Assembly (NCBI GenBank): GCA_026260175.1
Contig: JAKCWW010004472.1
Coordinates: 441-28,011, forward strand
Reading direction: 5' to 3'
Origin: Reticulitermes lucifugus
Lineage: Eukaryota; Arthropoda; Insecta; Blattodea; Rhinotermitidae
Length of the DNA: 27,571 nucleotides
Made by a program: the position numbers and the translations under genes. The notes under the pieces are model-generated. The model had not been told where the DNA came from, did no database searches, and saw only the letters and a program-made list of their open reading frames with translations. Of the stretch, positions 1-10,083 are shown piece by piece (position 1 is the first letter of the stretch; the number at the start of each line of letters is the position of its first letter).

Positions 1-60
1 GGAGGCAGCAGGTTCGGAAGAGTCCGAACCAGTGGCTATGGGCTTGGGCTGCCCACTCGG
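1..60 (-). CDS. Possible internal exon, partial, cut by window edge
   Basis: Seen: these 60 bases are strongly GC-rich and the bases after them drop at once to the AT-rich background. On the minus strand the base composition changes exactly at a good 3' splice acceptor: a pyrimidine stretch followed by CAG (complement of 61-63), with TTTAAC and TGTGAC upstream as branch-point candidates. From that border, frame 1 is open for all 20 visible codons and reads PSGQPKPIATGSDSSEPAAS, a polar, Ser/Pro-rich composition common in disordered protein regions. Inference: an exon whose upstream intron fills some or all of this window. Against it: the plus strand is also open in this short stretch and would end at a stop near 94, so a plus-strand last exon is possible. 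No family is recognised. Confidence 0.35.
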
Positions 61-981
61 CTGTTGGGGGTTAAAGAAGTCACACTAAAGTCATAATACA
101 ATATCAAACAACTTGAATACACATCATAAGCCAAAAAGTACAAATTAAAAATTGTAATTTGTAATGGTTTGCAAAATGGATATATGATTTTATTCTAACA
201 TTTTTAAGAGCATTTGCAGATTAAATGCGTTACAAGCCTAGTAATGTTGTTTTCAGATACCATACAAAAATTGAACAGCTGCAATGTTTTGAGATTATTG
301 GTGCAGGAAGGTGCAAGTCTTCCAGACGTGTCATTCAAAGTAGCTGTTCAAGCTAAAGTATTATTATTTGTTTGACAAGTTATGGGCACTTGATTCACTC
401 AGGAATGTTTTATATTCCATTAAAATAACTTAAACCTTTTCACTGTCCATGACAAGACACTTTTAATTAGCAACAAAACGTCGGTAAACAGACAGGAAGA
501 GATTTTTTAAAACCAGAACAAGTTTCAAAGTCCGTGTATATTTAAGGGTATTCAGACAATATAAATTAACCAAATTTTAAATAAAACAGTTTTCTTGGTT
601 TGAATCATACCACATGTTTTTATTCAGCTAATTTCATGTGCCATTTTTTGTTATATTGTGAATCACTCTGATGAATTCTTATGTTATTTTTATCTAAAAA
701 TCCTTCCTTTTAGCACTTTAACTGTTTACATATGACTGTACATATTGAACCCTGATAAAATTGTTGATTTGGAATAAATTACTACACACAAATTCTAATA
801 TAATAAAAATATAATTTTATGTTCAGTACATGGAGCCATATTTATAGACAGTTTGCAAGTAACACAGTATACTTTACATTAAAAATGTTTTAAAAATACA
901 TTTACAAAAAATTTGAGAGTGCTAATTACAATTTAGAACTACAAAAACTTGTGTGAGATTTGGGCTTTCACGGATACCTTA

Positions 982-1021
982 TTCTGCGATGTGACACCAC
1001 ATAGCGTGTTACATCCCAGAA
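982..1021. repeat. Short foldback remnant of the CTTCTGGGAT family
   Basis: Arms 982-997 and 1006-1021 are inverted copies with two mismatches around an 8-base loop. The right arm carries TTACATCCCAGAAGA, the same sequence found at the outer edge of the hairpins at 8.8, 10.0 and 16.7 kb. It looks like a heavily shortened copy of that family. Confidence 0.5.
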
Positions 1022-2141
1022 GACATCAGTCTTAACGTAAACTTATATTACCCCTTACATCTAAGAAATTTATGGAAATTTCAGCTGTTGCAGTTTCCAT
1101 AAATATCGCAAATTTCTTTTGGCTTGGTATTGACATGGAGGAGATACATTTGTAGCTGTTCAGTGATGTGACTAGTCATGATACTGTGTAAGGTTAGGTA
1201 TTGCAATGAGCTAACCTGCACATTTGTTTATTAATATTCGACATTCTTTACATGTATAATTTAATTTGTGTTTTAAATTGTACCAGAAGTAAGTTTTATA
1301 AATCTTTTTGTTCAAAATACCATTATGTTGAACAGGATCTGAAGTGATTAATGACATATGAATATATGGATATTTATGGATTTTTTTGGTTATTATCTTG
1401 CTCCTTGTTCCTTAGAGAGTGCTTAATATGTGCGGTAAATTGACAACAATCCTCACAGTAAAGTTTGATACTGCGAATACTTATATTTTTTTAAACAGTG
1501 ATATTTAATTCCAACTTAGTAGTAACTTACAATTCTCATTTTATAAATTCAGTTTAGTCCTCTGCAGTGTTGAAGGTTGTCTAAAAGTAACTTCTAAGTA
1601 TGAGCATATAACATAGCCGAGACATTACGAATTAAGCAATTATTATGTGCATAACGTTATGTATGTACCTTGTAATCATTTGTGGATGATATCCGTATTA
1701 AGAGATCTACTATCAAGTATTTATGTACTCAAAATAATAGAAATGTGCAGACACTCTTTTAGTGTGATATTTATAAGCTTCCATTTATTTAAAAGCTGTA
1801 TGATATTCATCTTTCATAAGGAAACATGTTGTTAAGATACATTTTAAAGTTGTCTTGATGTGAAATTTAAGTAACTAGATAATACAATATTTATGAGGTG
1901 TCCCACAAAACTGCACAGAATACCACTGTCTTCTGTTATACATTTTCTTTTAGAAAACATGTTTCATGTGAAGTTCAAATGTTACATTACACAAATCTGT
2001 CATTATACAGCTGTGATAGATAACATGCACAGTGTATAGTGAGCATTACACAAAAACAGTTTCATTAATTATTATTACAATAACATATAGAATGCCATTA
2101 GATGCGTGTATGTTTTTATTTTCTTAACATATGTGTGTAAG
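1022..2141. other. AT-rich sequence, nothing identified
   Basis: No coding signal, repeat or RNA gene could be supported. A single AGGTTAG / CTAACCT inverted pair near 1191-1217 is too short to name. The same holds for 61-981. ORFs here are short and have no recognisable composition. Confidence 0.6.
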
Positions 2142-3033
2142 AAGGGCTAGCTTTAGGGGTGGGCAAAATGGGAGCTCACCAAGGACATCAAACTGCAAGG
2201 GGTGCCCAACTGAGTTTGCTGAGTTTGGAGGGAAGGGGTGGTTTGTGATTTTACTCAATTCCACCAGCGAAGTATTGCTAAGTTCCTAATTGTTTCCCCA
2301 TTACCGGTCATGACTACCAGACCAGAAGGATTTCTTACAAGGTGGTGCACGCTACCTGTATGCAAAATGGTAAGATTTTTTAATGATCAATTGCAGAGAA
2401 GCCGAGAAGACTGCAATTTTTATTTAAATATAGAACTACGTAAGTCATGAATATGTAGAATCAAGATCAGTCTCAACACAACTGTCTTTATTAGAAAATA
2501 TAGTTATTAGATAAGCTAGTTATGCTGAGGCTGATATTGAGTTTACCTATTCATATCATTGACACACAACGGGATGTCACATGTAAAAATACGTAAGTCA
2601 ACCTTAGACTAAAACTTGGAAATTATGCAAAATGTAGTTTTTTTTTTTTTCCTTTGCTTTCATAAATTATTAAACATAAAAACGTAAATTATGGTAAAAT
2701 CCCAAGGTGGTGCACCACCTTGCACCTTGCCGCCAGCACCCACGCTCATGATCATCTGTTTTATCATTGTATAAGTGCCAGGGTATAAGAAAGGGGTATA
2801 TAAGGCGCCACAAAGCTACAAAGGCAACATAAAGCAGTTAAATTATCATCATCATATCAGCATCATCACCACCACTACCAACACCACCACCACCAGCACC
2901 ATGTTTGTTGCTGTTGTGATGGTGCAACAGCTTCAACAACCGAAATGGTTAATGCTGCACCGAGTGTTGTGGGGTGGGGGTGGAGCATGAATTTTGTTTA
3001 CCCAGGGTGCCATTTCTCCTAAGGCCAGCCCTG
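2142..3033. mobile_element. hAT-like non-autonomous transposon
   Basis: Seen: the left end AAGGGCTAGCTTTAGG and the reverse complement of the right end, CAGGGCTGGCCTTAGG, form terminal inverted repeats. The element is flanked by identical 8-bp direct repeats TGTGTAAG at 2134-2141 and 3034-3041; the identity extends two bases outward on the left and overlaps the element end on the right. Known: hAT elements duplicate 8 bp and commonly begin CAGGG. Here the left C has become A. The 892-bp interior has no transposase. It holds a small hairpin (GGTGGTGCACCACC near 2706) and a CAT/CAC-rich microsatellite. The 70 and 71 residue ORFs inside look accidental. Confidence 0.65.
2846..2902. repeat. ATC/ACC trinucleotide microsatellite
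   Basis: Impure run of CAT, CAC and ACC triplets inside the hAT-like element. It produces His/Thr-rich ORF translations that should not be read as protein. Confidence 0.8.
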
Positions 3034-3552
3034 TGTGTAAGGGACACCTCAGGATTGGTAAAGATAATATTCATGTTCAGGATACATGAGATATGTTTTC
3101 TGAACATTATGAAATGTATAATCAATCATGCATCATGTAGTTTAACATAGCAGTATATTTTTACTAGCTAATATATCTTTTATATGTAAGGATGGGATGA
3201 CAAATATTTATATTGTTTGGTTTGAATTTTACAAAGAAGTTAGACAGCTCAGTTAACAGTTTTACAAATAATCGATAACATACTTTAGATCTGAATTTCA
3301 CATAGACCTTATCTATTATTGATTTTTAAATGTTTATGCTTTTTAAAGACTGTATTCTTCATAACTACAAACACTAATATAGGTAAAACAGACTAGGGCA
3401 GCTGTATTCAAACTGTTCGGAAGTACTGTGGGGTTTCACGGGCAACTTTCAGGGGTTCTACAAACACATTTTCTTTATAGTAAAATTGATAAGTATAATC
3501 AGTTTTAAATTATCCATAACCGTGCACTGAACAGTTAGATGTCGTAACTATA

Positions 3553-3990
3553 ACCAACAAATGCACACAAGTTTATGAAAATATATTATAAACGTAGTAA
3601 TACCTCCTACATATTTCGGCCACTCATGTGACCATCTTCAGGGAGGTGCATTACAAAGAATAAATACACTGAGATGTTACAGAAGTTTTGTGAACCAATG
3701 CACATGTAAAATATTAAGTATTAAAATTACATGGTTGAAAATACGTATTACAGTTTAAAATACAGATAAAAGTTTGATTCTGGTATGTAAAAAGTAATGT
3801 ATGTTGATAGTATGTACGTCACTGTCCAAGCACATGATAAATGATGTTACTGCATCGTCTACCACACTGGACGTGATCCAGTGTGGTAGGCCGATAAAGT
3901 AACATCACATGTCATGTTCTTGGATGATGATGTAAAGACGTGCTATCCACATACATTGTTCTAGTTACCATATGTAACTGATAAGTACAA
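3553..3990. mobile_element. Hairpin (foldback) element with hammerhead-like motif, right end lost
   Basis: Seen: an inverted repeat with arms about 3796-3871 and 3877-3958, the innermost 13 bp (CTACCACACTGGA and its complement) perfect around a 5-base loop and the outer part diverged by indels. Left of the arms lies the hammerhead-like motif at 3602-3647, and left of that an outer end ACCAACAAATGCACA resembling the ends at 21.5 and 25.3 kb. No matching right-hand motif is found, so the element is truncated or asymmetrical. It lies within the hAT-like element 3399-4280, which makes it the younger insertion. Confidence 0.55.
3602..3647 (-). ncRNA. Hammerhead-ribozyme-like motif, type I topology
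   Basis: Read on the minus strand. Stem I 5' strand ACCUCC, core CUGAAGA (complement of 3635-3641), one unpaired U (3634), stem II GGUCAC / GUGGCC closed by AUGA, then GAAA (complement of 3614-3617). The self-complementary stem III AUAUGU (3609-3614) has no loop, H17 is A (3608), and stem I 3' strand GGAGGU pairs with ACCUCC over 6 bp. All conserved core bases C3 U4 G5 A6 G8 A9 and G12 A13 A14 are present. Known: loop-poor stem III hammerheads occur in Penelope-like retroelements and can act as dimers. The extra U after A9 is a departure from the usual core. Activity is inferred only. Confidence 0.6.
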
Positions 3991-4280
3991 AATTCACAAT
4001 TTTCGTTTGCATCTTTTCTTCCCCATCCTTTTATTTGCATCTTTTTCTTCCCCATCCATGTGCATAATTGGAACTGGGTTTATTTTCAAAGTAAATCACT
4101 AATAATAAAATTTGGTTTTTGTAAATGTGCAAAATGTTTTATTTCTTGAAATAAAGTTTATGTTTGGAAACAATTCATTTTGTTTTCACACTCAAGAAGT
4201 ACAACATTACTTTACAGGGTTCCATGAAAATTCAGATTTAATCACAAGGGTTTCACAGATATTAAAATTTGATACCACTG

Positions 4281-5937
4281 AACTAGAGTATAGAAAAATC
4301 TCTAAATCTAATCTTAATTGTACTTTACTTAAGTATACTATAGCTATAGTAGAGTTTCCACCAAACCTGGAAAGTGAATATATTTTTAAGTAACATTAAC
4401 CCTGTTATTGTCATAGAACTAATGTACTAATATACCCTATTTTATTGGGATATCTGCAGCCCAATGTCAGTAATTATTTATCAATAAATTGTGTTTGAGT
4501 AATACAACAGACACAGCACCCAGCACACTGATATTTAAAAGATCTTTAATTTGTGTGGCCAGTATGTAATTTTATGCTGAGGTAATAGTACTTCATTGCT
4601 ATTATTATGATCCTATTCCTTAATATTCCTTTTACTCCTTATAATTAGTGCACTCTCACTCTTATACATATTTACGCAAAAGATTGTAAAGGAAAAAAAA
4701 AATGTTATATTTTACACATTTAATTTCTTTGTTTCTTCTTAACATTATTTTGACCTTTGCTCTCTTCTTTCCATCAGTTAATAGATACATATTGGAATTC
4801 ATTTCAAAATATTGTACAGCCTGTAATACTTTTGAAATCACACTTTGAAATTTTAAAACATGGATATGTTAATTGTGTGGACATCAAAACAGCCTCTGTC
4901 ACAGTCTGATAGTATTCTAATTTGTTGATATAATGAGAGCAAAAAAAAATAGTGATACTGCAATATTGCATTCAAATATAATAAAAAATCTAAAATATTT
5001 CCAGATGTGGTGGGAATTCTGAATATCTTTTGCTAAATTTTAAGCTATGATACTTTTTGTTGCTGTAAGACCACAGAGGTAGAAAATATCAATGTTACAT
5101 TTCATCTCTTGGTTGATCTTGATAATTCATTATTTGTTTCAGGTTAGAGTTGTTTCTTCATTGTACTACAGTTAAAGGCTGAGAGAGTAAGTCAGTTTTT
5201 CAAGTAATATGTATGTTAATGTATGTGTGTTTAAATTATTTTGCTAATTTGTGATAAACATGAGTGTGTGTTTACAGTGTTTGTGTGAATAATAAACAAA
5301 CATGTTTTTAAATTTGGCATGTTTTACTTAAACGTTTGGTGTATGATTGTTATTATAAAGTTCATTCAAAGTAGAATTGATTATGGTACTTATATTAAAG
5401 GGCAATTATGTTTATTTGATGTACAGCATGACAGTGAGGGTTAGAAAGACTGGTAGGTGCGTGAAACTAAGTTTAACAAAATCCAATTTGTGTTATCAAG
5501 ATTCTGCACTTTGGAGCATACTTGTATGTCTCTCACTAAGATGTCTGGATTGAAATCAAGGTTTAATTCATGGTAGAATTGGAATGTTGCTGGCATATGT
5601 TGTTTTACGCAACTGTTTTGTTAAATTTTGGACACCACAGCAGTAGTGTGTTGACAGTTTCTCATTTTCCTTTCGTTCTATAAGTAGTAATAATGAAACT
5701 GAAAAGCTGTCACGTAGAATGTGATATAAGCCTTGACAACTCTGTGTAAGAGGTTCAAGGTTGTGCGTAAAAAGTTTGTGCGTAACTTTATTTATGAATA
5801 AGTTCTTGTTTAAATCTTTTCTTTGTGTTATTTTTTTTTTATCATTGTAATTGTTTTCTACTGTTTGGATTATTAAGTGTCCCAATTTATGACACATATG
5901 AAGTGTTCACAATCAAGATAAAAGCAAAGTTGACAAG
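4281..5937. other. AT-rich sequence, nothing identified
   Basis: No gene, transposon end or RNA could be supported. Simple A- and T-runs and short palindromes (for example TATAGCTATA near 4337) are at the level expected in AT-rich DNA. The 109-residue minus-strand ORF at 5568-5897 has no recognisable family and is rich in Leu, Asn and Lys as random AT-rich ORFs are. Confidence 0.55.
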
Positions 5938-6273
5938 CACTCACTGATGGCATTATATGCAAGTGGCTGCAGACTATGAAAATAAATTTTAAATTTACTT
6001 GGTTAATATTTGATTTACTTCATTATTTTAACCTTTCAAGGACTAATGATAGTTATGTCAACATAAACACTTTAAATCTTGGTCGCATTCTGGGGCACTG
6101 GCACTATGTGAAATTAAGGTGTGTTGGCAGCATTTCAGATGAACATGCTGCTTGGAGGCAAGGTTGAGATGCACTCAGTATTGGTACTACATGCAAGGGG
6201 TTACAAGGTATGAAATTAAACTGTAAATTTGTTAGGTTCATATTGAATTATTTCATTACATTAACCAATCTGA
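5938..6273. repeat. Diverged 233-bp tandem repeat, about 1.4 copies
   Basis: The block starting at 5938 (GCACTCACTGATGG) reappears at 6171 (GCACTCAGTATTGG). The similarity runs for about 100 bases through TATGCAAGTGGCT / CATGCAAGGGGTT, the AT-rich middle and TTTTAACC / CATTAACC. The offset is 233 bp at the start and about 235 at the end, so small indels have accumulated. Beyond 6275 the match fades. No coding content is seen. Confidence 0.5.
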
Positions 6274-6498
6274 AGGCAGCATGTTCCTCTGACATATTGG
6301 CAACAGCCCACTTCAGCATGATACCAACACCCCAAAACAGCATGAGATCTGAGCTACTCACAGCAGTGTGAGTGAAGATTCATGTGTTCTTGGATGTCAT
6401 GCTATACTGACAGGTAATAGTTACTGGAATTTTGAAGTATCATAGTGCCTCCATCTTTAGGATGAAGCAGTACTTGACCCTGTATATGGACGCATATT

Positions 6499-6537
6499 TA
6501 CCAATTGACATAATATCCCAGAAGACTTGAATCTCCA
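6499..6537. repeat. Half copy of the CTTCTGGGAT hairpin family
   Basis: TTACCAATTGACATAATATCCCAGAAG followed by AATCTCC is nearly the same as the right arm of the 10.0-kb hairpin (10051-10092). No left arm is present nearby, so this is a solo end. Confidence 0.5.
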
Positions 6538-7369
6538 CCCCAAAAAAATGTTCAACATTGACACTCAACCACCACGAAAGTAATGCACAATTTTGTTTCC
6601 AGTTGCTTAATAATTTTTGGTTCTTCCTTGCCTAGCCACCTTATAAATGGCTCCAAGTGCCTAACACTTTAGTGCAAATAATGTGGCAGTATTATCAGAG
6701 GAAATGTGTATGCAGTACAGTAAATTGAAAGCCAGGAGGAAAACAGGTGAAGACAACCATAATAAAATAAATCAACATAATATAATTACTGTTTCAACAG
6801 TATCAGATGTAAGAACAAAGCAGATCTTTGACTGTTTGTACATCAGCTCAGTATGAACTGAACTATGATTACTTACAATCTTGGAAAAACAAACCAGGCT
6901 CCATGACAATTACAATATTCAATAACCTTTAAGCATCACAAACAATAAGATGTGTGTGGTATTGCCACAGACACAGAACCAAAAGCACAATTTTCCTTGC
7001 TAAACCACAACACCATGGAAAGTAATCCCCAGCCAAAACAGAGTTTAGAATAGGAAGCCAAACACCAAATTTGTGACTCTTGCAGGTTGCCCACCAGGAT
7101 CGAAGTCAATGAGAGGGACGAAAAAGTGGGAGGCCCAGGAGAAAGGAAAGGGAAGGTGGGGAGGGCAAGAGTGAGACAAGTGCCATCTGGTGGGAGGAAA
7201 GTTACATATGACACAAAAGTATGATGCATTTTTCTTTCTGTACTTTCATTTTGTGTTTTTCAAAGCAAGGTGCTGTAGTTTTGAAACTTCATCTTAAGCA
7301 CAAATGTACATTGTCCTGAATGTAGAAGTAAACAGCTATTGACCTTGAACAACTACAGAATTTCTTGAA
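6538..7369. other. Mixed sequence with a GC-raised block, function unknown
   Basis: Most of this stretch shows nothing. From about 7010 to 7210 the GC content rises, and the minus strand has a 97-residue ORF (6936-7229) with Ser/Pro/Leu-rich residues. It has no recognised family, no visible domain and no good splice borders. It may be the 3' untranslated part of an old repeat transcribed on the minus strand. Confidence 0.4.
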
Positions 7370-7532
7370 ATAGCGTGTCCCATTTTGATTTGTACATATT
7401 TTATATGTAGATTTATTTTATCACCAGTTTTATATGTTGTCTTTAGAACTATATATTATTGATAAGTTCTATATCCAATGGTTATGTACCAATAATGGAT
7501 CCTTGAATTGCAGAATAAATGAAATGAAATGA
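7370..7532 (+). mobile_element. Possible non-LTR retrotransposon 3' tail
   Basis: The segment ends in AATAAATGAAATGAAATGA, a short tandem tail (GAAAT units) of the kind that terminates some insect non-LTR elements, preceded by GGATCCTTGAATTGCAG. No reverse-transcriptase coding sequence is visible upstream, so only the 3' untranslated part would remain. The call rests on the tail and on resemblance from memory. Confidence 0.3.
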
Positions 7533-8793
7533 TTTGGTGACTAGATTATGGATTTTGTAAAAACTGTACATTTTTTAAGGCTTCAAACAATGCCATCGGT
7601 AGATTTAAGTTTAATGTTTAACATGTGACAGTTACATGTTACGTGTGGGAAAATATTATCCCACATAGCAATCACTAATGTGATAAAATTTATAGAAATT
7701 ATAATTATTTTGTTTGTACAATATGATGTCATTTACTGAAAGTCTAAGATTTGAAAGTTTTTTTGTGGTAGAATATGTTGTCCTACTCTATTACATTACC
7801 CTAAATGTGTTTTGCATTTATTTACTTTTGTGTGTACTAACTGTATATTTTTACACTTTTGTCTATAATTAAAATATATTGTACCTTTAGTGCATTTGTT
7901 AGTCCTCAGTGCAGGGTTTAATCATGACCTGTAATAATATTACAGCATGACTGTCTATCTGAAGAATGAAATCGTGTTTTATATATATATTGACACTGTT
8001 ATTCTGGTTTCTACACTTTGTAAAAGCTTCAGGCACAGTGTGAATAATGTTAATATGCCTTTGAAACAAGTGGATAGTAGTTATATTCATGTTAAAATTA
8101 CTGATGTTTTTCAGACATTTTAATAATCATCACTTGATCATTACCTTTCACATTGTGTGTCTTTTTATGTTAATACTGCAAAGTAATTCTTTTGTTGTCA
8201 CATGTATGTCTGTGACCTTGTAATGGCTGTGATAGTTCTGGTATACATAGTGGTGATGAGTTCTTGGCTTGTAAGTAGTCTGAACTATGAAATTTCAATT
8301 TTACCGTGTTATATTGCTATATTCTCCCAGTACCACCAAAACTTCATACTGGAATTGACCACACTAGAGTCTGTACTCTCAGGCATATCATCCTGAACAC
8401 AAAGGCTGCTAATGTATCTATAAAACTGGTACACTGGCCAACCATAACAAAGTGTTGTTACCCCAGAAGGAAAGCTATCCAGTCATGTCTACTCCATCAT
8501 TTTGCTCTTATTAAAATTTAAAGAATTTTGAATTATATTTTATAATTTGCTTAAGTCACAAGTAAACATTACAACTGAAGTCATAACAGTGTATTTTATT
8601 CAGTCATGATAAGTATGTTTGAAGTTGTCAGGTAAACTTACACGTCTGAACATCTCCAATATTTATGTGGATTCGTTATATTTTTTCTTAACAGCCTACA
8701 TATTTTTTGCTACATCTTGCTTTTTATTGAAGCAGCTATACCTTTAGTGGTGGCACTGGTTGTTCAATTTTACCTGGTAAGTTAAATAGATTA
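7533..8793. other. AT-rich sequence with two small hairpins
   Basis: Two adjacent short inverted repeats are visible: AACATGT / ACATGTT (7620-7640) and TGTGGGA / TCCCACA (7644-7665). Nothing else could be supported. The small ORFs around 8202-8521 overlap in different frames and have no family resemblance. Confidence 0.5.
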
Positions 8794-9023
8794 GATGAGA
8801 TCTTTGCCCTTCTGGGATGTTACATGGCATAGATTGGTAGTTAGTTACCGATGTTTTGGGACAATGTATTGGTCCCATCTTCGGGGAACTGCTTGACCCT
8901 TGAAGACGGGACCGACAGGTTGTCCCAAAATGTCGGTAACTAACTACCAATCTATGCTGCATAACATCCCAGGAGAGCGAAGATCTTATGTACACTGTGG
9001 CGGAAGCCTGAAATCGTGCAAGC
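8794..9023. mobile_element. Foldback element, CTTCTGGGAT family, with 12-bp flanking direct repeat
   Basis: Seen: arms about 8796-8890 and 8899-8992 are inverted copies (shared CTTCTGGGATGTTA, GGTAGTTAGTTACCGA and GGGACAA tracts). The right side continues past the arm with GGCGGAAGCCTGAAATC, which the left side lacks. The same GATTTCAGGCTTCCGCC sequence lies at the left of the 16.7-kb copy. The element is bounded by identical TTAAATAGATTA at 8782-8793 and 9024-9035, which suggests a 12-bp target duplication. The inner region corresponds to the hammerhead-like zone of the 16.7-kb copy, but its core is changed (CCGAAGA in the left arm, CUUGAAGA in the right). Confidence 0.65.
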
Positions 9024-9035
9024 TTAAATAGATTA

Positions 9036-9995
9036 ATACCTTTCAGCATCTTTACGGTTTTTCCAACTATTATTATTTTGCTGAAAGTACTACAACCTTA
9101 CTAATGTATATGACAGTTGAATCTTATCCATGTTACCTTTTATGGTAGTGTTTATTTTACTTTTACGATTCAAGTGTAGGATTTAATAATAAACCCTTGT
9201 GTTCACCGTTTTGGTAGTTAATACATTTTTATTCAGATATTAAAACTCTATTATGACTTAATTTTAATTATGAGGGTTTATTCTTGAAAAGATTAATTGT
9301 AAAAATTAATTAATTTTGTCTTAAAAATTTTTGTACTTTTTGTGATTCGGAAGCCATCACAACTTTGATGAGATTTGAGATTTTATTGCCATAGTAATTT
9401 ATATTTCAGTCCTCTGGGTTATGACATCATGTAGTTTTTATGTATTATCTACAGAGAAGAATCTGTAGGACTTATTTTTCCAACCACACTGTTTTTGGGA
9501 AATTTTTTCCTCAGCAATTTCATAGTTTTGATGTTGTTACTTTATTAGTTCTTCAATGTATGTTATTTTTAGAGTAATTTCATTCTTTTATTTCATTTTT
9601 TATTTTATTTTTTATTTTCTTTCTCAGTAATTTCTCCATTTCAACATGAGAATCATTTGGCCCTCTACTATTATAGAGTTCTGTTCTCTGAGTTTGCAAT
9701 TGCTTGCATGCAGTCTTGGTTACCGCATCTTGTTATCGGTAAATGTTATCCATGAAAATGGTACTTCATATCTGAATATGCAAAAGAAAGAAATCTCTTA
9801 TATTTATTGTTGGGGATGAATTTCCTTGTCAGATATTGTTCATACGAACATAGGATGTATCACGATTATGTGCATAGTAAACAGGAGATTAGCCTGCCAC
9901 ATAATAGTGTGAATATTGTCACCATTTAGAATCATTGTATTTTTATATTATGTGTTATATATAGTTTAGCGAATGTGATAAAATTAGATTCAAGC
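9036..9995. other. AT-rich sequence, nothing identified
   Basis: Contains a TTTTATT-rich simple stretch near 9585-9620. No coding or repeat structure could be supported. Confidence 0.6.
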
Positions 9996-10083
9996 CTTCT
10001 GGGATATGATTCTGTGTCGACTGGTAAACAGTTACTGATAATGAACGCTGCTTACCAATTGATGTGGTATCATATCCCAGAAG
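9996..10083. mobile_element. Short old foldback copy of the CTTCTGGGAT family
   Basis: Arms 9996-10031 and 10048-10083 are inverted copies with a 16-base spacer. Both end in CTTCTGGGATATGAT outward and in TGGTAAACAG / CTGCTTACCA inward. Flanking sequence on the right (ATCTCCTGCAGCACTGTG) resembles the outer end seen at 8.8 kb (ATCTTATGTACACTGTG), so the element probably extends to about 10105. Confidence 0.6.

Larger units (their letters stand above)
3399..4280. mobile_element. Second hAT-like non-autonomous element (host of a nested hairpin element)
   Basis: Seen: the left end begins CAGCTGTATTCAAAC and the reverse complement of the right end begins CAGTGGTATCAAAT. Both ends then carry a GGGTTTCA or GAAACCC-type motif and a second GGGGTTCTAC or GGGTTCCAT motif. 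Flanking 8-mers GACTAGGG (3391-3398) and AACTAGAG (4281-4288) match at 6 of 8 positions, as expected for an old hAT target duplication. There is no transposase. The middle is occupied by another element (3553 to about 3990). A direct repeat of TTTGCATCTTTTCTTCCCC lies at about 4005-4057. Boundaries are inferred from weak termini. Confidence 0.45.

Noticed and set aside
1191..1217. AGGTTAG / CTAACCT as telomere-type repeat
   Set aside because: Only one unit on each side, not an array of the insect TTAGG repeat.
2775..2990. His/Thr-rich 71-residue ORF
   Set aside because: Translation of a CAT/CAC microsatellite inside a transposon.
5568..5897. 109-residue minus-strand ORF
   Set aside because: AT-rich composition, no domain, no splice sites or promoter, no family resemblance.
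6936..7229. 97-residue minus-strand ORF in a GC-raised block
   Set aside because: No recognisable protein family and no exon borders; more likely old repeat or untranslated sequence.
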